From Liolophura sinensis (taxonomy: Eukaryota; Mollusca; Polyplacophora; Chitonida; Chitonidae), in contig NC_088307.1 of the NCBI RefSeq assembly GCF_032854445.1, positions 1,056,001 through 1,120,000 on the forward strand: 64,000 nucleotides of DNA, written 5' to 3'. Position numbers and translations under genes: made by a program. Positions 1 to 11,700 of this stretch are shown in pieces. Within the stretch, counting starts at the first letter, position 1. Every line of letters begins with the position of its first letter. The notes beneath the pieces are model-generated. The model worked only from the letters and a program-made list of their open reading frames with translations. It was not told where the DNA came from and ran no database searches.

Positions 1-1465
1 CATTAAGTTTCTCTTCCCTCTTGGAATCTAAGTACAAGGAATACTTCTGTCTAGCAGAAGAACAGTACGTCAACATTTCCTTTGTTACTTCAATGTTTTT
101 CAATCCGCCGATTCCCTTGAGGTGATCACACACAAGTCGTTCAGATACAACAGTTTGTTCAATCATGTTTTCTGTTTCAATTTGTCGGTTCACTGAGAAG
201 CCTCTTTCGACCGTCGCTTGTCCATGCGACAGGAGAAGAAGGTTTTTCATAACATTCCACAAAGGTGCCATTCGCTGATTTAGGGCAACAGATTCAAACA
301 TCAGGGCATCTAGTCTACTCTCAGGTTTATGTGGGTCAAAGTTGGAAAATGTTGACATGTTACCAATAACAGTTGTTTCCAGAAATTCTTCAAACTGTAG
401 GAGTACAGTGTCGCATGCTCCTCCACGCATTTGGTTGGCGTCCAGTAATGTGGCCAACAGTTTTTTCATGTTAGTGATGCACACGGTTTTGTTTGTTGCC
501 ATTTGTCTTGGGTCCAAACAAGAAATTTGCAAAGTAAGGGGGTATTTAAGAGGAGATTTTTCAAGGAGCTTGCTAACAAGTTTGATAAGAAACCCTTTGC
601 ATTGCATGCGTAGCTCAAGGATCTCTCTGTCACTAACTTTAGGCCCAGAGGAAGAGCTCTTGATTTTCTTGAGCTCCTTTTCTGCCGCAAACCCGAGATC
701 AACATCAGTGTAGCTCTTGTGAAGATCTTTGTCTTCAAGATTGACCTTAACAAGTTTGTTTACCGTGCTTATGTCCACATCTTCTTTGAGGAACCTTTTC
801 ATTAAAGATCGTATCAGACGAAACAAATCCTCAGCCAGGAATGGTAGCATTGGTTTGTCAGTTTGGTATTGTGTCAAAAATGGCTGAATAGTTTTGGCAA
901 TAGACAAAAATGACAAAAGTTTTACAACAATAATCTTGTCTTTGGTTGCATCTGATACAGTCTTGTATGAAACTGTCTTTGGGTTGTCACAATGTCCTTT
1001 ATTAACCTGTTTCACATACTTCTGAATGTTAAGCCATATGGAGAGTGCTCGTTCAACCACAGGAACATTCTCCACCCATCTGTGGGGGCAAAATTTCATT
1101 GGGAAAGTGGTTGATTCTGTACATTTAATGAAATCTTCCCTTCGTGCAGGCGTGTCCTTGAATAACGTGTAAAGGCCTCTCAACACATCCTGAATCTGCC
1201 AACCAGATGCACTTGCACCATCCTTAAATGCTCCATGTACGATATGAAGCCCACAGCTCCAAACATTCACAAGAAAGTGGTCATAAGTGGAAGAGATCTT
1301 GGTTTGGAACATGCGATGAAATTTCCAGTTGACGGAAGGTCCATCCATGGACAGCTGTAGAAGTCTTCTCATATTGAGCCCGTCCGTGCCAGTTTCAAAG
1401 TGTTCGATCATGTCCTCAGCTGTGGCATGTCCCATGAATAGAGAGGTGAAGTAATGGGTGCCAAC
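1..1465 (-). CDS. hAT-like transposase, exon 2 (catalytic and dimerisation region, runs off the window)
   Basis: Acceptor CTTTTCAG|GTTGG at 1466-1467, phase 0, matching exon 1. The frame is open for all 488 visible codons with no stop. Visible motifs: VGTHYFTSLFMGHAT at the start, LSMDGPSVNWKFH (candidate second catalytic Asp), WSCGLHIVHGAF (Cys/His pattern seen in hAT proteins), FCPHRWVENVPV, and near the end SHGQATVERGFSVN, which matches the hAT C-terminal dimerisation signature ending in ERxFS. The last visible residues are SKREEKLN. Predicted visible length of exons 1+2 is about 718 residues, in the normal range for an intact hAT transposase. The stop codon and terminal inverted repeat lie outside. 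Confidence 0.82.
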
Positions 1466-2243
1466 CTGAAAAGAGAAAAGGATTAAACTTAAATAAATCA
1501 TCATATATCAAAAGATTTATTTTCCTAGCATGATGAGCAACACATGCAAGGCTAGCACCAAATACTAAAGCTGTCCCATGTGCTCAAACAATGATAATGT
1601 AACTGGTTCAATTGTGTTAATACATTTAATTAAAAATACACATGCAAAGCGAGGCAAAAGTCAGCTTTTATTTTCTTTCTTGATTTTGAGCCATTGATAG
1701 TTAATATCTTATTTTTCATGACAAATAAGCTAGATACGATTATTATTGAGTATTAATCATGAATTTTGGCCTAAAATACATATAAACTTAGAGAAAAGGA
1801 AATTATAAAAATTCTAGAATAATGACAAAATCCTCCATGTATTTTAATTATTTAGCTAAAGTGAAGTTGGCGGATCTATTCCCCAATTTGGACCGTGGGA
1901 ATCACAGCCGTCCAATGAAGAAGCAGCTTTTCAATATGTACTTAAAGAGAAGCAGCTCTTCCGGTGACGTCAAGGATCAGTCGATCCATAAACTTTACAA
2001 ATCCCAAGTATTTTAACAAAGATAAAAATACAGGAGATAGGGGCACGAGAAACAAGGGATATTAATTATCAATGGCCGTGTCAGATCTGTATTATGGCTG
2101 TTCTAAATATATGACAGCTCGACAGTCTGGCATAAAAGGGGAAAAGTCCCTGACAAGAGGCCTACACTTCTGCAGGCTGGCTAGACGTAATGGTTAAAAT
2201 GGCTCGCAATAAAAAAAAAATCAATTCTAGTACATGTACATAC
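1466..2243 (-). other. Intron of the transposase gene
   Basis: Bounded by GTATGT (donor side, 2243 downward) and TTTTCAG (acceptor side, ending at 1466) on the minus strand. It is A/T-rich and I see no other feature. Short ORFs inside it do not look coding. Confidence 0.75.
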
Positions 2244-2933
2244 CAGTCCTTCATCCCAAATCCTGGCGTGTATGTCCATTTGCTTATTTCTAGTCACCTT
2301 GTTTAAACTTTCGTCGAAGAGGAGGACGTAACCGTCTGCGTCTGAGATTTTTTTTGACAGTCTATGTTTCAGGTATGGCGCGATTCCGAATGTACATAAA
2401 TACGCACATTTCCTCTCGCCACAAGCAAACTGTTTGGCTATATCAGAGTCTGGGAACATTTCTGCAAGCAGGTGCTGGGTATCTGCACAGGATTTGAAGG
2501 AGTAATGAGATGCGATCACTTTTAGTGTCCACAATATTTCCGCGTGCAAACATTCCGACTTTGTTACAAAACTAGGCACGGAAGTCGAAGTTGGTCTACC
2601 GGTACTTGAGGCTGCAGAGGTCTTAGGGAGATCTTCACATGACTGTGCTGTTATTGTGGCAGTTGTGCGTTTAGGTTGAAAAAAGTCTCTAATGACAAAT
2701 CCAGAAGATAATTCCTCGAGACGTTGTTGGTGTTTCTGTCCCTTGGCATGACTGCGCAATGCTGGTTCTCCCATGTTTGGTACGTCAATCGATTTAACGC
2801 AGATCTTGCATTTGGCGCTTAATTTGTTTCCTGGGTCCGACTCCAGCCATCTGGCGTACTCAGCCTGTTTCAGCCAACGTGGGTTGAATAAACATTTGCC
2901 TGGAGGCATGATGACAAATAGCCCGTGACCCAC
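2244..2933 (-). CDS. hAT-like transposase, exon 1 (BED-type zinc finger)
   Basis: Open for 230 codons from ATG at 2933 to a donor reading CTG|GTATGT (intron begins at 2243), ending in phase 0. An alternative in-frame ATG lies 8 codons downstream (MPPGKC). Near residues 37-67 there is a zinc-finger pattern, CKIC followed by HAKGQKH, preceded by FNPRWLKQAEYARWL; this resembles the BED/TTF fingers at the N-terminus of hAT transposases and their domesticated relatives. After a Ser/Thr-rich linker, a segment containing LLFDESLNK may hold the first catalytic Asp. Likely role: DNA-binding, catalytic transposase. It could also be a domesticated gene, but the terminal repeat just upstream favours a transposon. 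Confidence 0.8.
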
Positions 2934-3242
2934 TTCAGTAATCAGAACAAAGAAACGGAGAAATTTGGCGGGACCTCGAGACAGAAAGTAAAGCCAACTG
3001 TCGTTAAAAGTTAGAACGCTTTACGGTTTATATATAACATACGTTAATGTCGTAAAAATGCAAAGTTATCTCCCTTGCACAAACAGCGTTAGATTACCGA
3101 CCGGCTAGTTTTTTTTATATTTATCAGAATTTCAGGACTTTCCAGGAGTTTTTATTTAAATTCCAGGACTTTCCAGGAGTTTCCAGGTCGGATTTTTTTT
3201 TCAAGGAGTTTCCAGGACTTTCCAGGAGGCGTGCGAACCCTG

Positions 3243-3318
3243 ATTACAACGGTGGCCCAAGCTAAGTGTTATCACAACGGTAGCCCAAACTAAGTGTCAT
3301 CACAACGGTGGCCCAAAC
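3243..3318. repeat. Short 28-bp tandem repeat, about 3 copies
   Basis: The unit atcacaacggtagcccaaac plus taagtgtc is repeated almost three times directly beside the transposon end. The repeat makes a target-site duplication difficult to recognise. Confidence 0.7.
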
Positions 3319-5155
3319 TTTCCAAGCTGAATGATATCTCGATCTGACTCTTCAAGATAACACAATGACTAGAAATTTACTGAGGAAAAAAAAAATAAAG
3401 CAGAAAAAATGGAAACACAAGACAGAGATTTACAGACATCCATTCAAAATGAATACCGAATATGAATTTCCCATGTCTGCATTCTTAGGGAGTGATTTTA
3501 TCACTTTTTTATGGAAGAAAGCGCAAACAAACAATACCGAGAAAGAGGTTGAAACCCTGAAATACAGCCAAGTTTGATATTGGTGCACGAACGCATCAAA
3601 ATGAAATGCAAATGTAACAGCAGTTATTGGTCTATAGAAACGATGGGTTTTCATTTGTCTGTGATCACAACTGTACACAGCAGATATGGTTACAGTAATG
3701 CAGTTTCGCCAAATCAAACATATAGTTATTCATTGAGTCACAAATCTACACATAACACTTATGGCACCTGTTCATCTCTTCTATTATCAGACTGTCTGTT
3801 GTTCAATGTTCAGTCCCTTGTTAGCGAAGAATACCCTGAATAATTGTATTCACTCAGCACCGAGACACACAGAAAATGTTCAAGATTGACTTGGAACACA
3901 ATTTCAACGACCGGCACGGGAATCGTGATAAACTATCATCAAAATGATGGTAGAAAATATCACGGTGGTAACAAAGTGTCACTGCTTATCCACCATACAT
4001 GTATGAACACAGCTCCTTGTCTAGTGATGATATGCAGCTCATATCTCTGGTACTTCTAGATCTCCACACAAAAGATCACATCAAAGTCCACTGGTTGACC
4101 GCTCAGAAAAGTTCAAAGAAAGATAGATTTACACACATATCATCTCACTGCTCCAATTAGTCAATGAAGTAAATGATCAACACCGACTCAAGTCTCTAGG
4201 GCATGCACGAAATACCTGCAAGTAGGAATTTATTACGTTAAACAAAACCTTAGGGTAAGCATCCCGAACAGTATATCGACCAGTCCGTGCGTGTAGACCA
4301 CCGGGTGCTACTAAAATACGGAATTCACTAAGCGGTCAGTTTGCTACTTTTAGTTTGCTACACACGTAGTTTCCTATAACAAGTCTTCACATTTACTTAA
4401 GGACTATTTTATATAGTGTATATTTTATGCAGCTTAATCCGTCTGACTTTCGCAGCAGGACTGTGAGCCAATCTCATAACAAACTTGTGTTAATGCATAA
4501 TGATACATGTAACCTCGTATTACCATTAAATAAAATGTATTGCTTTGCTTTCTGATAATGTTTAGAGAAGTGTATATTTTGGCAACAGTGCTAATATCTG
4601 TCTGAAAAGTTAAAGAAATTCGGGTATTCAGGTGTAACGTCTCAGGTATTTGTAGCCATTGGGATTTTTCTGTGATTTCTCCTTCATTTTTTTTATTTCC
4701 ATCAGGTATTTTCTATGAAAAGATTTAACCTTATGCAGAGAAGGAATGGAGTTCTTTCAAATCCCCCAAAGACTGTCGATGTGTTTTCCTGTGTTGAATT
4801 CGTCTTCTGACTCTTGTTCGTCATTTGAAGTACTCTAGTGTTAAATATGGTCAGGTATGTCAGTAATTTGCCCAGCCAGTGGTATACCCTCAGCACTCTG
4901 CTTTCTTCCACGTCTAGAAACGACTGTCAACGTCAATGGGAAAATTTCGTGAATACCGTGTAAAACAAAAATCACAATAATATATAGACAGTTACCATTT
5001 TTCCTACAGTACTACGAGAAAGATTCTTGCCGACGTGTTCGGTAATCAGTAAGCGAAGTGTTCGATGATCCTATGATAAAACCATCCGATAAACTTGGTT
5101 TGGGGGAAAAGTGTGCTGATGAAGAAGAAGCCGTGTGATTGAAAAAGAATAAATA
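3319..5155. other. Unassigned, no gene seen
   Basis: A/T-rich intergenic sequence. The small ORFs (for example 3365-3577, 3574-3843, 3844-4059 and 4702-4911) lack recognisable domains or splice context. No repeat family recognised. Confidence 0.5.
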
Positions 5156-5166
5156 ATGGCAAAATT

Positions 5167-5398
5167 TATTTACTTATTTGATTTGTGATTCACACAGTTC
5201 TCAAGAATATTTAATTTGTACGACGGCGGGACGGCGGCCAGCATTATGGTGAGTGGAAACCAACGACCATCCGCAGGTATCCGCAGGAGAGAAAGCCAGC
5301 ATGAGCTAGACTTGAACTCACAACGACAGCATTAGTCAGATTCTCCAGGATCATTACACTTCGCTGGCGTGCTAGCCAACTGGGCTACAGAGGCCGCC
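5167..5398 (-). mobile_element. SINE family 1 (tRNA-derived), minus orientation
   Basis: On the minus strand it begins with GGCCTCTGTAGCCCAGTTGG (tRNA-like A box), contains GTGAGTTCAAGTC (B box), then the conserved core ending in CCATAATGCTGGCCGCCGTC, and a T/A-rich tail. Near-perfect target duplications flank it: atggcaaaatt at 5156-5166 and atggtaaaatt at 5399-5409. The core is internally shortened and diverged compared with the copies near 14.2 and 63.2 kb. Confidence 0.8.
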
Positions 5399-5553
5399 AT
5401 GGTAAAATTGGTAGACAGGTTGTTATTCTATACCTGCAATGTGGCTCATGGACGGATACTGTGAGATTGTTAATCATAAAAACATGTACAATATCCTGGT
5501 ATCAAAACAATGGTTCAGCGCATTCAAGGTGCTGCAGAGGAAGCAAATGACCC

Positions 5554-6860
5554 AGGGTTTGGGTGTGATTGGAGGAACAACTCAGCTGACAACACGGTTT
5601 GGGTGTGATTGGAGGAACAAATCAGCTGACAACAGGGTTTGCGTGTGATTGGAGGAACAACTCAGCTGACAACAGGGTTTGGGTGTGATTGGGGGAACAA
5701 GTCAGCTGACAACAGGGTTTGGGTGTGATTGGAGGAACAAGTCACCTGACAACAGGGTTTGGGTGTGATTGTGGGAACAAGTCACCTGACAACACGGTTT
5801 GGGTGTGACTGGAGGAACAAGTCACCTGACAACAGGGTTTGGGTGTGATTAGAGGAACAACTCAGCTGACAACAGGGTTTGAGTGTGATTGGAGGAACAA
5901 GTCACCTGACAACACGGTTTGGGTGTGATTAGAGGAACAAATCAGCTGACAACAGGGTTTGGGTGTGATTGGAGGAACAACTCAGCTGACAACAGGGTTT
6001 GGGTGTGATTGGAGGAACAAGCTAGCTGACAACAAGGTTTGGGTGTGATTGGGGGAACAAGTCACCTGACAACACGGTTTGGGTGTGATTGGAGGAACAA
6101 CTCAGCTGACAACACGGTTTGGGTGTGATTGGGGGAACAAGCCAGCTGACAGCAGGGTTTGGGTGTGATTGGGGGAACAAGTCACCTGACAACAGGGTTT
6201 GCGTGTGATTGGAGGAAAAAGTCACCCGACAACAGGGTTTGGGTGTGATTGGAGGAACAACTCAGCTGACAACAGGGTTTGGGTGTGATTGGGGGAACAA
6301 GTCACCTGACAACAGGGTTTGGGTGTGATTGGAGGAACAACTCAGCTGACAACAGGGTTTGCGTGTGATTGGAGGAACAACTCAGCTGACAACAGGGTTT
6401 GGGTGTGATTGGGGGAACAACTCAGCTGACAACACGGTTTGGGTGTGATTGGAGGAACAACTCAGCTGACAACAGGGTTTGGGTGTGATTGGAGGAACAA
6501 CTCAGCTGACAACAGGGTTTGGGTGTGATTGGGGGAACAAGTCAGCTGACAACAGGGTTTGGGTGTGATTGGGGGAACAAGTCACCTGACAACACGGTTT
6601 GGGTGTGATTGGAGGAACAAGCTAGCTGACAACAAGGCTTGGGTGTGATTGGAGGAACAAGCCAGCTGACAACAGGGTTTGCGTGTAATTGGAGGAACAA
6701 GCTAGCTGACAACAAGGTTTGGGTGTGATTGGGGGAACAAGCCAGCTGACAACAGGGTTTGGGTATGATTAGAGGAACAACTCAGCCCACAACAGGGTTT
6801 GGATGTGATTGGAGGAACAATCCAGCTGACAACAGGGTTTGGATGTGATTGGAGGAACAA
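5554..6860. repeat. 40-bp minisatellite, about 33 copies
   Basis: Unit approximately gggtgtgattggaggaacaa + ctcagctgacaacagggttt. Copies vary mainly at gga/ggg in the middle and at ctcagctgac/gtcacctgac. Each unit carries CAGCTGAC or CACCTGAC (E-box-like). Short ORFs inside on either strand only reflect the repeat and are not genes. Confidence 0.93.
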
Positions 6861-8225
6861 CAATCTTCAGTGTATACACAAGAAATAGTTAAAATCCCGA
6901 AGAAGTTCCAGCGTTCTATTTGTGCCCTGTGAACACGCCATTTACAAATGTGAAAAGTTCAGAGAAATGGAACCAGAAAACAGATTTTGAGTTGACAAGT
7001 GTTTAAGTTGTAACTATTCTCCCCCCAAAGGCAAATGTTTGTCCCATCCCAGGATTGTTTGAAGCTGTTGGACGTTCCTGTCCAATTTGTGAGTATTTTC
7101 CACAATAATACTACCACGTGACTAAACACAATATAGCAGCTCAAGGCGATTTATGTAGACGGTAAGATACCGAGTTGCATCCCTCTAAACAAGATAAGGT
7201 GACCTTTTTGCAATCCATGCTGTACCTGAAGCACTGGATCCCCACAAGGTAAAACGAGGTAAAGCTAATCAGCCATACGTCGTCAGCGTGTTTACGTATG
7301 GACTTAAAATGGGCCTTTCAGAAACTTTCGGATGGTTGTGGGTTTCCCAGGGCTCTGCCCGGTTTTCACCCAGACAGATCTAAGGATCAAAACTCGGGTA
7401 GAAAGGTTCTAGAAGGTTTAAACTTGTGAGTCCATAGCCAAGAATGTGAGTACCAAGAATTCGATGACAAGTCGCCTCGGGTCTCTGGGCAAAAGCTTAA
7501 GCAGAGATCCGGTACTATTTATAAGATACCGCGAAAAAAAAAGAGAAAAGAAAAGAAAAAAAAGACTTACAATCTAGACGGCAATGCACTGAGGTCGCCC
7601 ATACGGCACAAACAAGAGGCCGAAAATGGGCGGCTTAGTTGGTCGACTTGGAAAAAGGTCAGAAACCTGAGAGCACGAGGAGAAAACCCAGATGTACGAA
7701 GAAAAAAGTGCAAAGCTGTACCAGCTTCGCATTTTCAGGTTTCTGCTTCGTAGCTTTCGTCTTGCAGTTTCACATTTTTAACACACAAGCTTTCGCGTTT
7801 TCCTCCTTTACCCTTTCGTATTTTCGCGTTAGACAACTTCGTCTTTTGGACTTTCTCGTCACATTTGTTGAAACAATACAGTTGCACATTCTTTAAAACT
7901 GAATTGGAAACTCCTTATGAGAGCTTCACTAGAAGGCTTGTATTTATGTGTGCAGTTAATTATGGGCCGATTGCAAATATTTACAACAAGGTGTCGCCAA
8001 TTGTGATTTCCGGCGACTGTCTGCTTCTAGTGGTTTCGAGATGAAAAACCACGAGAAATAATACCTGTCTGACAAACAGGGCGGTTAAAAAGTTTTCATG
8101 TTCTTGGCCTGGTCGTTACACATCTTCGTTTTTCTGCCGATTTCTCTGCGGTCAGTATACAGGCGTTAGGCAAATCACTGAGAAAGATTCCTTCTGTTAC
8201 TCCGCTCACGAATATATATGCGCAA
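6861..8225. other. Unassigned, with a small SINE fragment and a cgaa-rich palindromic stretch
   Basis: At 7327-7376 a fragment of the SINE family 1 core is recognisable (GGATGGTTGTGGGTTTCCCA, then CTCTGCCCGGTTTTCACCC). At 7650-7665 and 7731-7746 an inverted repeat of CAGAAACCTGA lies in a stretch rich in TTCG/CGAA words (7640-7865). A purine tract occupies 7530-7565. No gene recognised. Confidence 0.5.
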
Positions 8226-9342
8226 GACCAACCCAGTTCTCCTTCCTGCACATTTAGGGTATGACCAGACCAACCCAGTTCTCCTTCCTGCACATTTAGG
8301 ATATGACCAGACCAACCCAGTTCTCCTTCCTGCACATTTAGGATATGACCAGACCAACCCAGTTCTCCTTCCTGCACATTTAGGATATGACCAGACCAAC
8401 CCAGTTCTCCTTCCTGCACATTTAGGATATGACCAGACCAACCCAGTTCTCCTTCCTGCACATTTAGGATATGACCAGACCAACCCAGTTCTCCTTCCTG
8501 CACATTTAGGATATGACCAGACCAACCCAGTTCTCCTTCCTGCACATTTAGGATATGACCAGACCAACCCAGTTCTCCTTCCTGCACATTTAGGATATGA
8601 CCAGACCAACCCAGTTCTCCTTCCTGCACATTTAGGATATGACCAGACCAACCCAATTCTCCTTCCTGCACATTTAGGATATGACCAGACCAACCCAATT
8701 CTCCTTGCTGCACATTTAGGATATGACCAGACCAACCCAATTCTCCTTCCTGCACATTTAGGATATGACCAGACCAACCCAATTCTCCTTGCTGCACATT
8801 TAGGATATGACCAGACCAACCCAGTTCTCCTTGCTGCAGCTTTAGGATATGACCAGACCAACCCAATTCTCCTTCCTGCACATTTAGGATATGACCAGAC
8901 CAACCCAATTCTCCTTCCTGCACATTTAGGATATGACCAGACCAACCCAATTCTCCTTGCTGCACATTTAGGATATGACCAGACCAACCCAATTCTCCTT
9001 GCTGCACATTTAGGATATGACCAGACCAACCCAATTCTCCTTCCTGCACATTTAGGATATGACCAGACCAACCCAATTCTCCTTCCTGCAGCTTTAGGAT
9101 ATGACCAGACCAACCCAATTCTCCTTCCTGCACATTTAGGATATGACCAAACCAACCCAGTTCTCCTTCCTGCACATTTAGGATATGACCAGACCAACCC
9201 AATTCTCCTTCCTGCACATTTAGGATATGACCAGACCAACCCAATTCTCCTTCCTGCACATTTAGGATATGACCAGACCAACCCAATTCTCCTTGCTGCA
9301 GCTTTAGGATATGACCAGAAACACTCAGTTCTCCTTCCTCCA
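8226..9342. repeat. 42-bp minisatellite, about 26 copies, abutting a retroelement integrase
   Basis: The unit is 42 bp (14 codons): gaccagaccaacccagttct + ccttcctgcacatttaggat + at. Because 42 is divisible by three and the unit lacks stops in several frames, ORFs of about 380-415 codons appear on both strands (8096-9363); these are artefacts of the repeat. The first ten copies carry ...cccagt..., later copies mostly ...cccaat... with ccttgctgca variants, so blocks of copies expanded together. The last degenerate unit (9319-9342) runs into the integrase fragment. Confidence 0.93.
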
Positions 9343-10135
9343 TTCATCACATATCCTCCTTAACAATGCGAGGTGTTCACTTGCGAATGGGACATGTAGG
9401 AGCAGAAAAACACTGAAAATGTAGTCGCAAATTCTGGACCGTGCGCCCTTGCAACTTGGCGAAAGGCATAGTAAGAAGCTGTGTTCTGTGTCGCAAAGTC
9501 CGTGAAAATCCCTATACAACTAATGGCCGACCTGCAGTCTGAATGTTTAATGCAATTCGCACCTCCTTTCTTTGTAACAGGTGTGCACTTGTTTGGACCT
9601 TTTAACTTTAGGCACGGAAGGAACAAAACTGCTTGGGGAGCAGTGTTCCCGAGTGTGACATCATGTGCAATTCAGCTTCAGGTGGTTAACGGTATGTCAG
9701 CCGCCGACTTTTTGCATGCTTTTGGAAGATTTGCTGCTCACTACGGACAGCCAAAAACGCCCATTTCTGATAACGGAACCAATTTTGTCGGAGCTCAAGC
9801 CGAGATTCGGACAGCTTGTACAAGAGGAACGCGGACAACTTGAAGACTTTGCTTCACTGCATACAGCGAAATGGATCTTTAGTACTCTTCACAGACCACA
9901 TCAGTGTGGCCTTCTAGAGAGCCTGGTGAAACAGCTGAAACAGGTATTGACTTGGAATGAATTGACCACAGCATTCGCAGATGAATGTCTCGTTAACTGG
10001 AGACCTATGGGTTATGCGCCGAATAATCCCAACGATCCACAGCCTCTCAGTCCATACAATTTCCTCCTTAGTCGAGCTTGGCCAGATATCCCCTCCGGTT
10101 CGTCAAAAAACTTCATAACCGATCTGAAGGACTAA
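9319..10135 (+). pseudogene. BEL/Pao-type retrotransposon integrase, broken
   Basis: Family: BEL/Pao LTR retrotransposon; the integrase would insert the element's cDNA. Seen in order: a zinc-binding (H2C2-type) segment with LRMGHVGAEKH and SCVLCRKVRE at about 9375-9510; the integrase core with PPFFVTGVHLFGPF and the catalytic-region motif SDNGTNFVGA at 9560-9800; and a C-terminal segment with WIFSTLHRPH and a PLSPYNFLL-like motif at 9870-10070. Breaks: an in-frame TGA after AEKH (about 9407), a frame change near 9515-9530, and another near 9808 (one extra base). The first catalytic Asp position reads H (GVHLFG). No protease, reverse transcriptase or LTRs are recognised here. The frame ends at TAA/TAG-type stops near 10135. 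Confidence 0.8.
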
Positions 10136-10329
10136 ATGGCAACTCATTGTTGGTATTCGTAAAGCGTTTAATTGATGTAAATGGCGAAATGCGCCATAGG
10201 GGTATTTTCAGTTCTTGTTCCTTAGATTTGTGATATACAAGTAAAAATATTATACTTCTTTGAAACCAGTGGAAAGTTAAAGCTAGGCCTGTAAGAAAAA
10301 CTGAATTAAGCAAACCTAGCTTTAAGGCC

Positions 10330-10742
10330 CATTCTGACAATGCGATTTATAGTACCAACTTATAGCGTTCGACAAAAATCACATGTAACATGGCGTATGC
10401 CACTTGAGGATACCGCGTTTATCTCGTTCAGTTCCGTTCCTAAGCTCTGGCACGAGTGTCACGTTTGTAATGATGAGCTGCTTACTGTAATTAACATGAG
10501 GTATAATTCATAGTAGATCTTGGCAGATATAGTAAGCAATAAATTGTTCAGTTTCAACGAGTGGCACACCAATCTGATTTTCTCGGTACAAGCAATTGGT
10601 TGTTGACAAGCTTCGATTGATAGGCCTAACACAAGGGGATGTAACTTATAGTGGAAAAAATTGAAGAGATCTGATTGGCCAGTGGATACGATTTTTGGTA
10701 TGAGAGGTTTCTCTATTTCTTTCAACTAGCTCACAACTTGTC
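10330..10742. repeat. Diverged direct repeat, copy 1
   Basis: Shares a long colinear stretch with 11,037-11,412. Shared landmarks: tagcgttcgac, agttccgttcctaagctctg, ttactgtaattaacatga, tctcggtacaagcaattggt, ggtttctctatttctttc. The copies differ by substitutions and indels. Identity of the element is unknown. Confidence 0.85.
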
Positions 10743-11036
10743 GAAACGATTCTGGTGTTCTGACAGTTCAACTAGGTTGTGCGCTACAAGTTGGTTCCAC
10801 AAATTGCACCGGTGCCTGAGAATTGGCCTTGTGGGTCTGTTGTAAATCTGACACATTTGATCAGCAGACCATAAAGTCGAGTTCAAAAGATTAAAATGGG
10901 GAAAATTCACTGAAAGTTCAATGTTTCAGATTTAAAAGGTTGTTGACCATCAAAAAGGCGGTAAATGTTTCGGGCTTGCAATTTTGAAGTGAAAATGCCT
11001 AGCAGATCTGAATTATGAAAGGAAATTATCTAACAT

Positions 11037-11412
11037 CACGATTATGATACTAACCTGTAGCGTTCGACCAAAATCTCATGTAACATGCAACTTGAGGATA
11101 TCGCATTTTCCCCGTTGAGTTCCGTTCCTAAGCTCTGGCACGTGTGTCACGTTAGCACGTTTGTCATGATGAGCTTTTTACTGTAATTAACATGAGTTGT
11201 AATTTCATAGTAGATCTTGACAGATATAGTAAGCACTAAATTGTTTGATTTCAGTGAGCGGCACACCAGTCCGCTTTTCTCGGTACAAGCAATTGGTTGG
11301 TGACACAAAGGGGTGTAACTTATTATAAAAAACTGAAGAGATTTGATTGGCCAACGCAGGCGATTTGTGGCATGAAAGGTTTCTCTATTTCTTTCGACCA
11401 ACTCACAACTTG
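11037..11412. repeat. Diverged direct repeat, copy 2
   Basis: Same orientation as 10,330-10,742, about 690 bp downstream. The ORFs on the minus strand of each copy (10459-10725 and 11147-11401) correspond to each other but differ by frame-affecting gaps, so they are not convincing genes. Confidence 0.85.
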
Positions 11413-11630
11413 TTACCGGTTATGTTCCACCACAATGGAATTATTCCTCACATCAAAAAAGAATTTTTAACAGTTGAGAATAAAAATAAATGTCACTGAG
11501 ATATGACATTATTTTTACTAGTTCCTTTGATTTCTTAGCAATCAAAATTTATTACAAAATAAAATATCTGAAAGAAGTCTTGAAACCTGAGTTGTTTCAC
11601 CATTAATTGGCCCTGTCTTTCAATACACAA

Positions 11631-11700
11631 GACGCCACGATATGGCTGAAATATTGCCGATGTGGCGTTAAACCATAATCATTCATTCAATACACAAGGT
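11631..11700 (+). mobile_element. SINE tail fragment (family 2 type)
   Basis: The segment gatatggctgaaatattgcc followed by gatgtggcgttaaacc and a cattcattcaat tail matches the 3' end structure of the second SINE family in this window. No tRNA-like head is recognisable upstream, so it is a truncated copy. Confidence 0.6.

Larger units (their letters stand above)
1..3242 (-). mobile_element. hAT-like DNA transposon, 5' end and most of its transposase (partial)
   Basis: Seen: on the minus strand the sequence starting at 3242 reads CAGGGTTCGCACGCC, followed by short A/T-rich repeats of the CCTGGAAAGTCCTGG type (3121-3235). Just inside lies a transposase-like gene on the same strand. CAGGG-type termini are typical of hAT-superfamily elements. 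A candidate 8-bp target duplication would be attacaac at 3243-3250, but its partner lies left of the window. Inference: this is one end of an autonomous element of which at least 3.2 kb is visible. The other inverted repeat is outside the window, so completeness cannot be judged. Confidence 0.7.

Noticed and set aside
342-753. Short ORFs on both strands at the left edge
   Set aside because: Out-of-frame shadows of the long open transposase frame on the minus strand.
3365-4059. Three consecutive small plus-strand ORFs
   Set aside because: No homology-like motifs, no splice signals and A/T-rich composition. Chance ORFs are the simpler reading.
8096-9363. Three overlapping ORFs of 381-415 codons on both strands
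   Set aside because: They exist because the 42-bp repeat unit is a multiple of three and free of stops. No codon bias, domain or splice context supports a protein.
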